This document shows positions 16,365 to 24,673 of a stretch of DNA of 64,000 nucleotides, one piece after another. The notes beneath the pieces were generated by a model. It worked only from the letters and a program-made list of their open reading frames with translations, ran no database searches and was not told the DNA's origin. The first letter of the stretch is position 1; every line of letters starts with the position of its first letter. Origin of the DNA: CAZENU01 sp965222125 (lineage in GTDB: Bacteria; Chloroflexota; Dehalococcoidia; Lucifugimonadales; CAZENU01); assembly GCA_965222125.1 (NCBI GenBank), contig CBDCTC010000005.1, positions 248,001 through 312,000 on the forward strand. Direction: 5' to 3'. The position numbers and the translations under genes were made by a program.

Positions 16365-17534
16365 ATGGGCACCTTCGATAACGTGGGAGTGTACGAGTTC
16401 CTCGGTGTGCCGCGATCGATCAACGCGGTCGGCACGGGCACAGCCGTCGGCGGCTCCGGGCCGCCGGACTTTGTGCGGGAGAAGATCGAGGAGGCGAGCC
16501 GCGGCTTCGTCGACATGGGGCTGCTGCTGCAGAAGTCCGGCGAGTTTGTGGCCGGTCTTCTCGGGGTCGAGGGCGCGTTCATCACGTCGGGCGGCGCAGC
16601 CGGCCTGACGATGAGCGCCGCCGCGTGCATGGCCGGCACCGACCCGGAGAAGATCTCCCAGCTTCCCGACACCACCGGCATCAAGGACGAGGTGATCGTA
16701 CAGAAGAAGCGCATGGGCTCCTACGACCGGTGCATAAGGGCGGCGGGGGCCAAGCTGGTCGAGGTTGGCGACGACGAGAGCTGCACCATCCCCCAGATCG
16801 AGGCCGCGATAGGCCCGAACACGGCCGCGATATACTTCCCGGCCCCGGCCTACGGCAACGAGAGCCTGCTCGGCGACCTGGCTCCGCCTCCGGGCGACCC
16901 AAACCTGGTCTCGCTGGACGACGTGGCCGGCATAGGCAAGGCGCACGGCGTCCCGGTGTTCGTTGACGGCGCCGACAAGATCTACCCGCTGGAGCTGTTC
17001 AGGAAGGTGGCCAGCGTGGCCGATCTCGCCGCGTTCGGCGGCAAGTACTACGGCGGTCCGAACGCCAGCGGCATCGTCTTCGGCCGCAAGGACCTGGTCG
17101 AGGCTGTCGCGGCCCAGAGCTTCATTCCAACCGTTGGCGGGCTCGGCGTGGGGCGGTCGATGAAATCCGACCGTCAACAGATCGTCGCGACCGTTGTCGC
17201 GCTGGACGCCTGGTTCAACAGGAACCACGAAGAGCGCATCCAGCTATACGACACCCGCGCGCACACCATCGCGAAGGGCCTGGAGGGCATCCCCGGCCTG
17301 GACCCGCAGCTCACGTGGCGCAGCGACACGTACTACGGCTCCTACGTCACCCTGAAGCTGGACACCGGCGCGCTCGGCAAGACCGCCGGCGACATATCCA
17401 ACGAGCTGCTCCACGGGGAGCCGTCGATCCTGATGCGGGCGCCGGCGGACGACACGATGTGGGTATGGGTGTACACGCTGAACGACGGCGAAGACGAGAT
17501 CATCGTGAACCGCCTGCGGGAGGTGCTGGCGTAA
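16365..17534 (+). CDS. SelA-like PLP-dependent enzyme (aminotransferase class V fold)
   Basis: A 389-aa fold-type I PLP enzyme of the SelA/D-glucosaminate-6-phosphate ammonia-lyase group. The Schiff-base Lys227 lies in FGGKYYGGPNASG, the PLP-binding Asp201 in VFVDGAD, and TSGGAAGLTMSAAACMA (75-91) is the phosphate-binding Gly-rich turn. Relatives eliminate or transfer amino groups on sugar acids or amino acids; it lacks the tRNA-binding extension expected of true SelA. The start MGTFDNVGVY has GGAGG 10 nt upstream. The neighbours (PIG-L, NHL) look catabolic, but no pathway is certain. Confidence 0.8.
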   Translation: MGTFDNVGVYEFLGVPRSINAVGTGTAVGGSGPPDFVREKIEEASRGFVDMGLLLQKSGEFVAGLLGVEGAFITSGGAAGLTMSAAACMAGTDPEKISQLPDTTGIKDEVIVQKKRMGSYDRCIRAAGAKLVEVGDDESCTIPQIEAAIGPNTAAIYFPAPAYGNESLLGDLAPPPGDPNLVSLDDVAGIGKAHGVPVFVDGADKIYPLELFRKVASVADLAAFGGKYYGGPNASGIVFGRKDLVEAVAAQSFIPTVGGLGVGRSMKSDRQQIVATVVALDAWFNRNHEERIQLYDTRAHTIAKGLEGIPGLDPQLTWRSDTYYGSYVTLKLDTGALGKTAGDISNELLHGEPSILMRAPADDTMWVWVYTLNDGEDEIIVNRLREVLA

Positions 17535-17544
17535 GAGGGTGGTC

Positions 17545-17800
17545 CCGGCCCCTTCCCCCTGTGGGAGAAGGCTCGGATGAGGGGGTCGGAAGAAACACCC
17601 TCACCTCAATCCTCTCTCATCGAGGGAGAGGAGGGCAGGGAAACACATCCTCACTCCTGTGGGATTGCCTTTACAATCCCACAATGTGTTACCCATGTGC
17701 CCGGTTTAGGTGTAACCTATCTCCCCGGTCTGTACCCACCCCAGCCCTCTCCCGTCGAGGGAGAGGGAGTTACGCAAGAGTCTCCGTTCGCGAGGATGAC
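17545..17800. repeat. Intergenic stem-loop repeats and a possible IS end
   Basis: Between the PLP enzyme and PIG-L genes lie inverted-repeat units (CCTCTCTCATCGAGGGAGAGG; CCCTCTCCCGTCGAGGGAGAGGG). CACCCTCACCTCAATCCTCTC at 17602 recurs inverted at 43000-43022. Between the units, GTGTTACCCATGTGCCCGG followed by GTGTAACCTATCTCCCCGG (about 17682-17730) looks like paired terminal repeats of an insertion sequence, but no transposase is present. No gene in 17535-17903. Confidence 0.55.
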
Positions 17801-17903
17801 GGAGCGGGGCGCCTGAGCGAACCCGGCGCGGTTGACCTGCGGTCGTCCGGCGAATAGACTCTACGCACCTCAGGCGGCGCCGGCGCCGCGCAAGGAGATA
17901 CCC

Positions 17904-18743
17904 ATGGACAGACCGAGTCTTCGCATACTGAGCGTCAACGCCCACCCTCACGACTTCACCCACACGGCCGGCACGCTCGGCGTACACACGTCCGAGGGTG
18001 ACACAGCGACCGTCGTGTCCGTGACCACGGGCGCCAAGACGCACAACGAGGCGCTCCACGACGAGCTGATGAAGCCGGTGGAGGAGCAGGACCCCGCCAT
18101 CGTGAACCAGACCGACGGCGAGCTCGCCGAGATCAAGGCGGTCGAGCTCCGGGAGGCCTGCGCCGTGTTCGGCGTGACGGACGTGCGCGTGCTCGGCTTC
18201 CCGCAGCCGTTCCGGCACGAGCTCTACCCGGAGGCCGCCCTCATGATCCGGGACGTCATCCTCGACGTGCGGCCGGACGTGCTGATCATGCAGAGCCCGT
18301 ACAGCAGCGCCCACCACGGGCGCTCCGGCGTGACGGCGGACGACCACATCGAGACGGCCAGGGCGACGCTGGAGGCCCGCGGCGAGGCGGGACAGCCTCA
18401 GCCCGGCATCATGCCGCACTCGATCGCCTCGACCCTGTTCCCCGGCGTCTACTTCGAGCGCGACGATTACGACTTCATGGTCGATGTGACCGACTGGTTC
18501 GAGCAGCGCGTCCAGGCGGAGGCCGTCTACGTCAGCCAGGGTCACACGCCCGAATGGTCCCGCGTCCGGATGCAGAACGCACTGGGCCCGACAGGCTGGC
18601 AGGGCGGTACCCGCTACGCCGAGTCGTTCGTCCGCGAGCGCCCGGAGCTGCACCCGAGGATTACGCTCTCGGAGCTCGCCCTCAGGTCGGCTTCCGAGCC
18701 CGTCGGCGCCCGGCTGCGGCGCATGGTCGGCGGCTCCGGCTAA
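17904..18743 (+). CDS. PIG-L/LmbE-family deacetylase-like protein
   Basis: A 279-aa member of the PIG-L family (zinc N-acetylglucosamine deacetylases and relatives such as MshB). The N-terminal motif reads NAHPHDFTHTAGTLG where the family has AHPDDxE: the zinc-binding His and second Asp are kept, but the first Asp, the general base in MshB, is His. A later His for the metal can be VTADDHIETARAT. The protein is intact and has AAGGAGA 6 nt before ATG. Chloroflexota often keep such variants in catabolic clusters; substrate unknown. NHL gene follows after 12 nt. Confidence 0.8.
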   Translation: MDRPSLRILSVNAHPHDFTHTAGTLGVHTSEGDTATVVSVTTGAKTHNEALHDELMKPVEEQDPAIVNQTDGELAEIKAVELREACAVFGVTDVRVLGFPQPFRHELYPEAALMIRDVILDVRPDVLIMQSPYSSAHHGRSGVTADDHIETARATLEARGEAGQPQPGIMPHSIASTLFPGVYFERDDYDFMVDVTDWFEQRVQAEAVYVSQGHTPEWSRVRMQNALGPTGWQGGTRYAESFVRERPELHPRITLSELALRSASEPVGARLRRMVGGSG

Positions 18744-18755
18744 GGCGGCGCTCCG

Positions 18756-19772
18756 ATGTCCAACAACGGCGCGGCGTTCTCGCTCAGGTACGGCCTCACC
18801 CTCGGGATCACGGCGATGGAGGGCCGCGGGTTCAGCAACCCCGTTGACCTGGCGATCTCGTCAGACGACCGGATCTATGTGCTCAGTCGCACCAACCCCC
18901 TGCAGCCCGAGGGCATCCGCGTCGGCGTGCTCGACCTGGACAGCGACTACTTCGGCGACTTCGGCTCCTACGGCTCCGGCGAGGGGCAGTTCTTCTGGCC
19001 GACCGCCATCGCGTTTGACAGCCGCGACCGCCTCTTTCTCGCCGACGAGCAAAATCAGCGCATCACCGTGTTCGACAGGTCGGGCGCGTACCTGGAGAGC
19101 TGGGGCGTCGAGGGCACCGCGGACGGCGAGATCAATGGGCCTTCGGGCCTCGCGTTCGACTCCGAGGACGGCCTCTACGTCGTCGACCACCTGAACCACC
19201 GCGTCCAGAAGTTCACCGCCGACGGCGAGTGGCTGCTGGGCTGGGGTAGTCACGGAGACGCGGAGGGCGAGCTCGATCTGCCCTGGGGCGTCGCCGTGGG
19301 CCCGGACGGCAACGTCTACGTCGCCGATTGGCGCAACGACCGCGTGCAGAAGTTCACGCCGGACGGGCAGTTTCTCGCCTCGTTCGGAGACTCCGGCGAG
19401 GGACGGCTCAGCCGGCCCTCCAGCGTCGCGGTGGACGACCACGGCCACGTCTACGTCGCCGACTGGGGAAACGAGCGCGTGCGCATCTTCGACGCGGACG
19501 GCGGCCTGCTCCAGAGCATCCGGGGGGAGGCGACGCTGTCGAAGTGGGCCGAGCAGTTCATGGAGGCGAACCGCGACCAGGCCGTGGCCCGAGCGGCCTC
19601 CGACCTGCACCCGCCTCTGGCGTCCGACGTCGACACGCCGTACGAGGAGTCGGCCCGCATCGAGCGCTACTTCTGGGGCCCCGTGTCGGTGAAGCTCGAC
19701 CGCGAAGGGCGGCTCTACGTCACCGAGGCCAACCGCCACCGCGTCCAGGTATTCTTCCCGCCCTGCTTATGA
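18756..19772 (+). CDS. NHL-repeat beta-propeller protein
   Basis: 338 aa made of about six NHL-type blades: PTAIAFDSRDRLFLADEQNQRITVFD, PSGLAFDSEDGLYVVDHLNHRVQKF, PWGVAVGPDGNVYVADWRNDRVQKF, PSSVAVDDHGHVYVADWGNERVRIFD and a final PVSVKLDREGRLYVTEANRHRVQVF (each named here by its core only). The blades form a propeller used for ligand or protein binding; some relatives are peptidylglycine lyases. No signal peptide is evident, so it may be cytoplasmic. It lies 12 nt after the PIG-L gene and is probably co-transcribed. Confidence 0.8.
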   Translation: MSNNGAAFSLRYGLTLGITAMEGRGFSNPVDLAISSDDRIYVLSRTNPLQPEGIRVGVLDLDSDYFGDFGSYGSGEGQFFWPTAIAFDSRDRLFLADEQNQRITVFDRSGAYLESWGVEGTADGEINGPSGLAFDSEDGLYVVDHLNHRVQKFTADGEWLLGWGSHGDAEGELDLPWGVAVGPDGNVYVADWRNDRVQKFTPDGQFLASFGDSGEGRLSRPSSVAVDDHGHVYVADWGNERVRIFDADGGLLQSIRGEATLSKWAEQFMEANRDQAVARAASDLHPPLASDVDTPYEESARIERYFWGPVSVKLDREGRLYVTEANRHRVQVFFPPCL

Positions 19773-19893
19773 GCTGAGGCGTTTCGACGGCCGCATAGCA
19801 CAACCGGCCATGCGCCGCTCCGAATCGTTCCCCGGCGGGTAGCAACATGGCCGGCATCCTGATGGGCCGCAGCCCATCAGTCCGCACCACAGC

Positions 19894-20094
19894 CTATACC
19901 GTCTCGAACTGCAGCGCGGAGAGGTTCAGTGTGGACGAGCGTTTGGAGAGATGTAGCATCTCCACCCCGACCACTTCGTTCGATTCGTTGTAGTCGAGCA
20001 CGACTCCCGGCGAAACCTCCTCGGCCTCGACGATGGGGGAGTCGTCGAGGCGCAGATAGAGGGCGTCGGCTTCCTTGTCCACGTTCAGCATCAT
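19894..20094 (-). CDS. DUF2283 small protein, partner of a DUF4258 remnant
   Basis: A 66-aa DUF2283 protein: the hallmark VDKEADALYLRLDD with SPGVVLDYNESNEVVGVEML is intact. DUF2283 genes often sit immediately after DUF4258 genes in toxin-antitoxin-like pairs; here the start overlaps the end of the DUF4258 frame by 4 nt (ATGA). If DUF4258 is the toxin, DUF2283 would be the surviving antitoxin. The role is inferred from gene pairing only. Confidence 0.8.
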   Translation of the reverse strand: MMLNVDKEADALYLRLDDSPIVEAEEVSPGVVLDYNESNEVVGVEMLHLSKRSSTLNLSALQFETV

Positions 20095-20352
20095 AGCTCT
20101 CCTCTCTTGCGTCGATCGAAGAAGACGCTCACCACGCGCCAGGGCACAACGCGGGTGTTGACGGCTACGCGCAGCGCGCGATCACCCTGTTCCGGAATTG
20201 GGCGAAAGAACCGCTCCACTTCGCGATCCGCTCGGGTCCGGGGTGCGCAACGCCGGTCCAGCGACTGCCAACTCGACCCACTCCGCCGGAATGGACCGCT
20301 ACTCCATGACATGAAGGGCGTGCTTGGTGTATTCCAGCGTCAACTGTCCCAT
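20091..20352 (-). pseudogene. DUF4258 gene with amber codon and frameshift
   Basis: The frame from 20352 reads MGQLTLEYTKHALHVME, then TAG, then RSIPAEWVELAVAGPALRTPD, as in DUF4258 proteins (small RelE-fold-like members). A one-base shift then moves the frame to DREVERFFRPIPEQGDRALR...VVPWRVVSVFFDRRKRGEL, the family's C terminus, ending inside the DUF2283 start. Two defects make it a pseudogene. The region 20353-20592 upstream has no gene that I can recognise. Confidence 0.7.
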
Positions 20353-20592
20353 GATGCCCGTTTGTCCTCAGGAAGGCAGGACCACCTCCTCGGCTCCATA
20401 TCAGGGGCACTTCGATTGTAGAACAACCGGAGCGTAACCGCAGCGTGCCGGCTAGCTCTCGGGAGCCGAGTCGACAGCCGGGTTTAGACGCCAGCGTCTG
20501 CACACCATGACCTGCAGCCGACAGACCAATGGAAGTGTGTGAAGATCGGCTCGCTGGGAGACCACGGCGTACTCCAGCTTCGTGGGTTCCCG

Positions 20593-20991
20593 CTACTCTC
20601 TGGCGTCCAGCCTGCTCATACTCCCGCGCCAGTCGAGTATCCGCTCGTCCGACGTTACAAGGCGGTGGCCTTCGAGCGCCGTGGCCACCACAATGCGGTC
20701 GGCGGGGTCAGCGTGGAGATCGGCGAGAGCGGTGGCCCGGATTCCAATCTCCCCGTCGACGGGTATCTCGTTCAGGCCGTGTTCGAGAATGGAACGCCGC
20801 CACGCAGATGGATCGCTCGTCAGTTCGAGCCTGCGTTTCTGGTGGAGCATAGCGACTTCCCAGAATGAGATCGCGGATGCGGCTGCTTCCCCAGCCTGCC
20901 ACGCGCGTTCAACGGTCCGCCGAGCACTGTGGCCCAGTTGGGCGTCGCCATGCCAGAACCAGACCAAGACGTTTGTGTCCAGTAGAAGCAA
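20593..20991 (-). CDS. PIN-domain toxin (VapC-like RNase)
   Basis: A 132-aa PIN nuclease of the COG3744 type. Acidic residues are in place: LLLDTNVLVW (Asp5), SFWEVAML (Glu), DPADRIVVATAL (Asp) and TSDERILDW (Asp). It probably cleaves RNA when freed from its antitoxin. It starts directly after the stop of the antitoxin gene upstream (positions 20991/20992), the standard order for these modules. Confidence 0.88.
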   Translation of the reverse strand: MLLLDTNVLVWFWHGDAQLGHSARRTVERAWQAGEAAASAISFWEVAMLHQKRRLELTSDPSAWRRSILEHGLNEIPVDGEIGIRATALADLHADPADRIVVATALEGHRLVTSDERILDWRGSMSRLDARE

Positions 20992-21264
20992 CTATTTGCC
21001 GTCCAACAGGCCTTGCTCGGCTTCCCACACCACGTCGATCGGCTCGCTGATGTCGCCGTGGGTGACGATGGGTCCGCCCCTGCCAAAGAGCGTCTTTGGC
21101 ATCTCTCGGTACGGGGCAAGCTTCGAGACGGGGCGCCCGTGCTTGGTGATGACAATCTCCTCGCCCGTATCGGCCACCTCGTCCATGAGACTGAGGCACT
21201 TCGCCTTGAACTCCGACGCCTTGATGGTCCTTGGCGCTGCCGCCCTGCGACCGTAGGTAGACAT
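20992..21264 (-). CDS. Phd/YefM-family antitoxin
   Basis: 90 aa: TIKASEFKAKCLSLMDEV and GEEIVITKHGRPVSKLAPY are the Phd/YefM DNA-binding and dimer fold; the C-terminal portion (DISEPIDVVWEAEQGLLDGK) should wrap the PIN toxin. It is immediately upstream of the PIN gene, so toxin and antitoxin are co-transcribed. The palindromic direct repeats 36 nt before its start are its likely autoregulatory site. Confidence 0.88.
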   Translation of the reverse strand: MSTYGRRAAAPRTIKASEFKAKCLSLMDEVADTGEEIVITKHGRPVSKLAPYREMPKTLFGRGGPIVTHGDISEPIDVVWEAEQGLLDGK

Positions 21265-21299
21265 CTCACGCTCCCTACTAATGATGTGACCACGATTGT

Positions 21300-21321
21300 A
21301 CCATGGTCACGACCATGGTCA
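21300..21321 (-). promoter_or_regulatory. Repeated ACCATGGTCA operator of the Phd/PIN module
   Basis: ACCATGGTCA occurs at 21300-21309 and 21312-21321; the core ACCATGGT is itself palindromic. The 12-bp phase puts two dimers on nearly the same DNA face, as Phd-type repressors often bind. It lies just upstream of the antitoxin gene. Confidence 0.6.
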
Positions 21322-21466
21322 AATCCTACCTGACACTACCGGATATACTCCAACTCCGCGAGCAGCTTGGCAATTCTTGCCGCCTCCCGGTATCGTGTAT
21401 ACCAGTCGGCTGTAACGTCGTCCGGCGCCGCGGCGTGTTCGTGCGCGGGTAGGGATGGGAGACAGA

Positions 21467-22189
21467 ATGAACCAGCTCGGATCGACGAAACCGGCCCTGG
21501 TCGTGCTCGCTCTCCTGATATTCGCCGCCGCCGCTTGCACCAGCGGAGACGGCGGCTCGGAGGCCGGCGCTCCCGCGGCGGCGGCCGGCGATACGGAAGC
21601 CGCGCCCGAGGCCGGCGCGGAGACGGGGCACGAACTGGCGCAGCAGTTCGAGCTCAGCATCACCGTCGCCAGCACGGAGTTCAACGAGACGCGGCGCATT
21701 CCCAGGAAGTACAGCTGCACCAACGCGGACGTCTCGACGCCCATCACGTGGGGCGACGTGCCCGACGGCACGGTCAGCCTGGCGCTGCTCATGGAGAGCA
21801 ACCAGCACCCTGGGCCGCTCTGGGTGCACTGGCTGCTCTGGGGGATTCCACCAGACGCGAGAGAGCTTTCGGAGGGCATCGCCCGCGCCGGTGATGCGCC
21901 GGCGGTGGGCCCGAACGCCGCCCAGGGTACCAACGACGACAAGGTCGTGGGGTGGTCAGGTCCCTGTCCCCCCACGCTCGTCCTGAACTACGTGCCCGGT
22001 CACGGAGGCGGGCCGCGAAGGGCGGCCAGTCAGTACTTTTTCAGGCTCTACGCCCTGGACATCGACCTGGATCTGGAGCCCGGGACGACCGAGGACGACT
22101 TCCTTCGGGCTATCGACGGACACATTCTGGCCGGCGGCGAGCTCGTCGGAGAGCACGTATCCAACAAGCACGACTTCAGCCAGTACTAG
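21467..22189 (+). CDS. PEBP-family (YbhB/Raf kinase inhibitor-like) lipoprotein 1
   Basis: A 240-aa lipoprotein of the phosphatidylethanolamine-binding family. The signal peptide runs to AAAC (Cys24) and is followed by an Ala/Glu-rich linker. The PEBP core holds IPRKYSCTNADVSTPITW, the motif GPLWVHWLLWGIPPD (ligand pocket) and YFFRLYALD. GGGAG before the second ATG decided the start, and it aligns with paralogue 2. Bacterial PEBPs of this kind have no firmly assigned ligand. An almost identical gene follows. Confidence 0.85.
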   Translation: MNQLGSTKPALVVLALLIFAAAACTSGDGGSEAGAPAAAAGDTEAAPEAGAETGHELAQQFELSITVASTEFNETRRIPRKYSCTNADVSTPITWGDVPDGTVSLALLMESNQHPGPLWVHWLLWGIPPDARELSEGIARAGDAPAVGPNAAQGTNDDKVVGWSGPCPPTLVLNYVPGHGGGPRRAASQYFFRLYALDIDLDLEPGTTEDDFLRAIDGHILAGGELVGEHVSNKHDFSQY

Positions 22190-22375
22190 CAGGCTGCGGG
22201 CGGGAGTCCGTCTTCCCCGGCAGGCGCCGCGGCACGACGTTTGACTGGACCGACCTGGGCCGCCTGCCCGGCGGTTGCTTGCCGCGCTCCGGGCATCGTG
22301 TACCATGTCGGCTGTAACGTCGTCCGGTGCCGCAGCGTATCCGCGCGGGTCGCGCGGATAGGGAGGTAGGACAGC

Positions 22376-23101
22376 ATGACCCTGCTTGGCTCGACTAAGC
22401 CGCTCCTGATAGGCCTCGCTCTTCTGCTCTTCGTCGCCGCCGCCTGCTCCAGCGGCGACGGAGGAACGGAGGCAGGCGCTCCCGCGGCGGCAGCCGGTGA
22501 CACGGAGGCTGCGCCCGAGACCGGCGCCGACGGGGAGTACGCGCTGACGCAGCAGTTCGAGCTCAGCATCACCGTCACCAGCACGAAGTTCAACGAGACG
22601 CGGCGCATCCCGAGGAAGTACAGCTGCACCGAGGAGGACGTGTCGCCGCCGATCACGTGGGGCGACGTGCCGGACGGCACGGTCAGCCTGGCCCTGATGG
22701 TCGACAGCGACCAGCACCCCGGGTCGCTATGGGGGCACTGGGTGCTGTGGGGCATTCCCGCAGACGCCCGTGGGCTGCCGGAGGAGATACCCAACGCCCA
22801 CGCCGCCCCCGCCATCGGCCCCAAGGCGGCCCAGGGCACCAACGACGACAACAGAATCGGCTGGTCTGGGCCCTGTCCCGGGACGCTGAAGCTCAGCTTC
22901 CAGCCGGGCCACGGCGGCGGCCCCATAAAGGCGGCGAACAGCTACTACTTCCGGCTCTACGCCCTGGACGTCGATCTCGACCTGGGGCCCGAGGCCACGA
23001 AGTGGGACTTCCTGCGGGCGATCGACGGCCATATCCTCGCCGGCGGCGAGTTGTTGGGCGAGCAGGTGTCGAGCAAGCAGGACAACACGAGCTACCCGTA
23101 G
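22376..23101 (+). CDS. PEBP-family lipoprotein 2, tandem paralogue
   Basis: 241 aa with the same layout as the gene before it: signal peptide ending VAAAC, linker, and PEBP core (IPRKYSCTEEDVSPPITW, GSLWGHWVLWGIPAD, YYFRLYALDVDLD). GGGAGG 9 nt before ATG. The upstream 60 bp also match the upstream region of copy 1 (GGCTGTAACGTCGTCCGG in both), so the duplication took the promoter along. The 3' end overlaps the convergent NYN gene by 10 nt. Confidence 0.85.
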   Translation: MTLLGSTKPLLIGLALLLFVAAACSSGDGGTEAGAPAAAAGDTEAAPETGADGEYALTQQFELSITVTSTKFNETRRIPRKYSCTEEDVSPPITWGDVPDGTVSLALMVDSDQHPGSLWGHWVLWGIPADARGLPEEIPNAHAAPAIGPKAAQGTNDDNRIGWSGPCPGTLKLSFQPGHGGGPIKAANSYYFRLYALDVDLDLGPEATKWDFLRAIDGHILAGGELLGEQVSSKQDNTSYP

Positions 23102-23915
23102 CCAGGCCTCTGGTAACTCTGGATGCAGCAGGCGCCTGGGTGCTGAGGACTCCCAATCGCCAAATCGCCTGCCATGGCCCATAGACCGACCCGCTTTGGA
23201 ATGTGTACCACTGGCGACTGGAACGCCAGATGTGGTCTGCGAAAGCCGCTCGTCAACCTGTCTATGTGTTCGGCAAGATCGGGAGATACATCCTGCCAGA
23301 GCGGATCCAGGATGAATGTGACACCTTCGCGCCGGGCCAGTTTGGCTGCAGGCACAAAGTCACTGTCACCGGAGATCAAGACGATGGTATTGGCTTGTTT
23401 CTTCAGTGTGATCGTGGCGATGTCGAGTCCAATTCGCATATCGACTCCCTTCTGGCGCAGATGAAGAGAGAAGTCTGAATCTTGGAGATCGGACACTCCG
23501 ATCTCTCCGTTCAGGAGGCGGTCCTGCGGCTTTGGCTTCAGAATCCAGGATCTATCGCGTGGCTTTGTAACTTGACCCAGCCTCAACGCGAAGTTAGGCC
23601 GTTGACGCAGAGACTTGAAGAGGCTCTTTCGAAAGATCGCGACGTCTGATTTGGCGTAGTCAATCGCGTGCTTGCTTACCGGTTCGTGGCCCTTATTGGC
23701 GTATGGCAGGGCGTCGTAATAGAAACACCGGTACAAGAGTTGGAAGAAGTTTGGAGAGTTATGGACTTGATTCAGCTGGTCTAGGTGACCACGGACCAGC
23801 TGTTCAATCGCCTTTACGACATCTTCAGGGTTCGAACTATCTATACATGCCGGACATGCGGCAAGCGCTTCAGGAAGTACCCGCCGTCAATTAGAATCGC
23901 TGTCTTCTCCGTCAT
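23092..23915 (-). pseudogene. NYN-domain (LabA/DUF88-like) nuclease gene with one frameshift
   Basis: The frame begins MTEKTAILIDGGYFLKRLP with the NYN Asp, then shifts by one base near 23860 and continues IDSSNPEDVVKAIEQLVRGH, LLYRCFYYDALPY and QKGVDMRIGLDIATITLKK...VLISGDSDFVPAAKLARREG. These are the NYN acidic motifs (LIDGG, GVDxxLG/D, SGDSDF) of PIN-like RNases. A single indel is the only defect, so the gene may be recent pseudogene or a base-call error. The last 40 residues are not typical of the family. It converges with PEBP gene 2. Confidence 0.7.
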
Positions 23916-24062
23916 AGGCTCTTCCCGCTGAAAACAAAATAAAAAGCCCCAAGGGATCAGCCTCGCTCATAATTGCCGGACAGTCCGGGAACTGGGCGTA
24001 CTACCAAGGGGCGAATTCAATCGGTATAGTAGCAGAGGCCAACATGGTCGTCAAACGTCAGT

Positions 24063-24330
24063 TAACTGTTCAGACTTGGTGAGCAAGACTACCCTGGCGC
24101 GCCCGCCACGCCCACCTTTGGGGACCTTGGCAGAAATTCAGGAGTGGTGTTAGCTCTCGGCAGCAACTGCGCTGTTGAGCTTGACCACCCCCACCCCTGG
24201 ATTCCGGCTCGGGGGCCGGAATGACGACTACTCTCCACTCCGGGACGCAGACACACCCTCCCGTCATACCCGCGAAAGCGGGTATCCAGGGGCCGGGACA
24301 AGCATTCGTCCCCTCAACGCTGAACAGTTA
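24063..24330. mobile_element. MITE-like element, copy 1 (268 bp)
   Basis: Terminal inverted repeats TAACTGTTCAG (24063-24073) and CTGAACAGTTA (24320-24330). Inside are two hairpins: GGATTCCGGCTCGGGGGCCGGAAT and ATACCCGCGAAAGCGGGTAT. A second copy lies inverted at 35346-35632; the shared core includes CTCCACTCCGGGACGCAGAC. No coding capacity. The TAACTGTTCA end matches the inner end repeat of the transposase fragment at 10829, so that IS group may have moved it. No clear target duplication. The 147 bp before it, after the NYN gene, hold no gene. Confidence 0.8.
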
Positions 24331-24347
24331 CGGTAGGCGATGAGGCT

Positions 24348-24375
24348 TTTGACTGCAACGCGATCATGGTACAAT
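24348..24375 (+). promoter_or_regulatory. Promoter of the FitA/FitB module
   Basis: TTTGAC (24348-24353), 16-nt spacer, TACAAT (24370-24375), followed by the repeated TACAA at 24370 and about 24382 that could serve as operator. It starts 18 nt past the MITE-like element, which therefore inserted right next to this promoter. Confidence 0.55.
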
Positions 24376-24403
24376 TCCGCTACAACGCAGTGGAGGTCCG
24401 GCA

Positions 24404-24673
24404 GTGGCCAGTATCACAGTGCGCAACCTGGAAGATGGATTGAAGCGGAAACTGCGCATTCGTGCGGCGCAAAACGGCAGGTCCATGGAGCAAGAGGCCA
24501 GGGATATCTTGAGAGCCGCGCTTGATGATGAATCCTCAACCGTCAAGGACCTCGCAAGTGCCATTCGTGCCCGGTTCGAGCCGCTGGGCGGCGTTGAGCT
24601 AGACCTACCGGCCCGCGGCCCTATACGGGAACCGCCCCGGTTCGACGGCGGTGGCGGCGATGATCGTCGTTGA
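24404..24673 (+). CDS. FitA-like ribbon-helix-helix antitoxin
   Basis: 89 aa. Residues 1-45 (ASITVRNLEDGLKRKLRIRA...NGRSMEQEARDILRAAL) are the FitA ribbon-helix-helix DNA-binding domain; the rest should cover the toxin. GTG start with GGAGG 8 nt upstream. The 3' end overlaps the toxin start by 14 nt, which couples translation and keeps the antitoxin first. Confidence 0.85.
   Translation: MASITVRNLEDGLKRKLRIRAAQNGRSMEQEARDILRAALDDESSTVKDLASAIRARFEPLGGVELDLPARGPIREPPRFDGGGGDDRR

Noticed and set aside
23820..23840. A tRNA-like GGGTTCGAACT sequence
   Set aside because: No acceptor stem or cloverleaf could be drawn around it; it is within the NYN gene.
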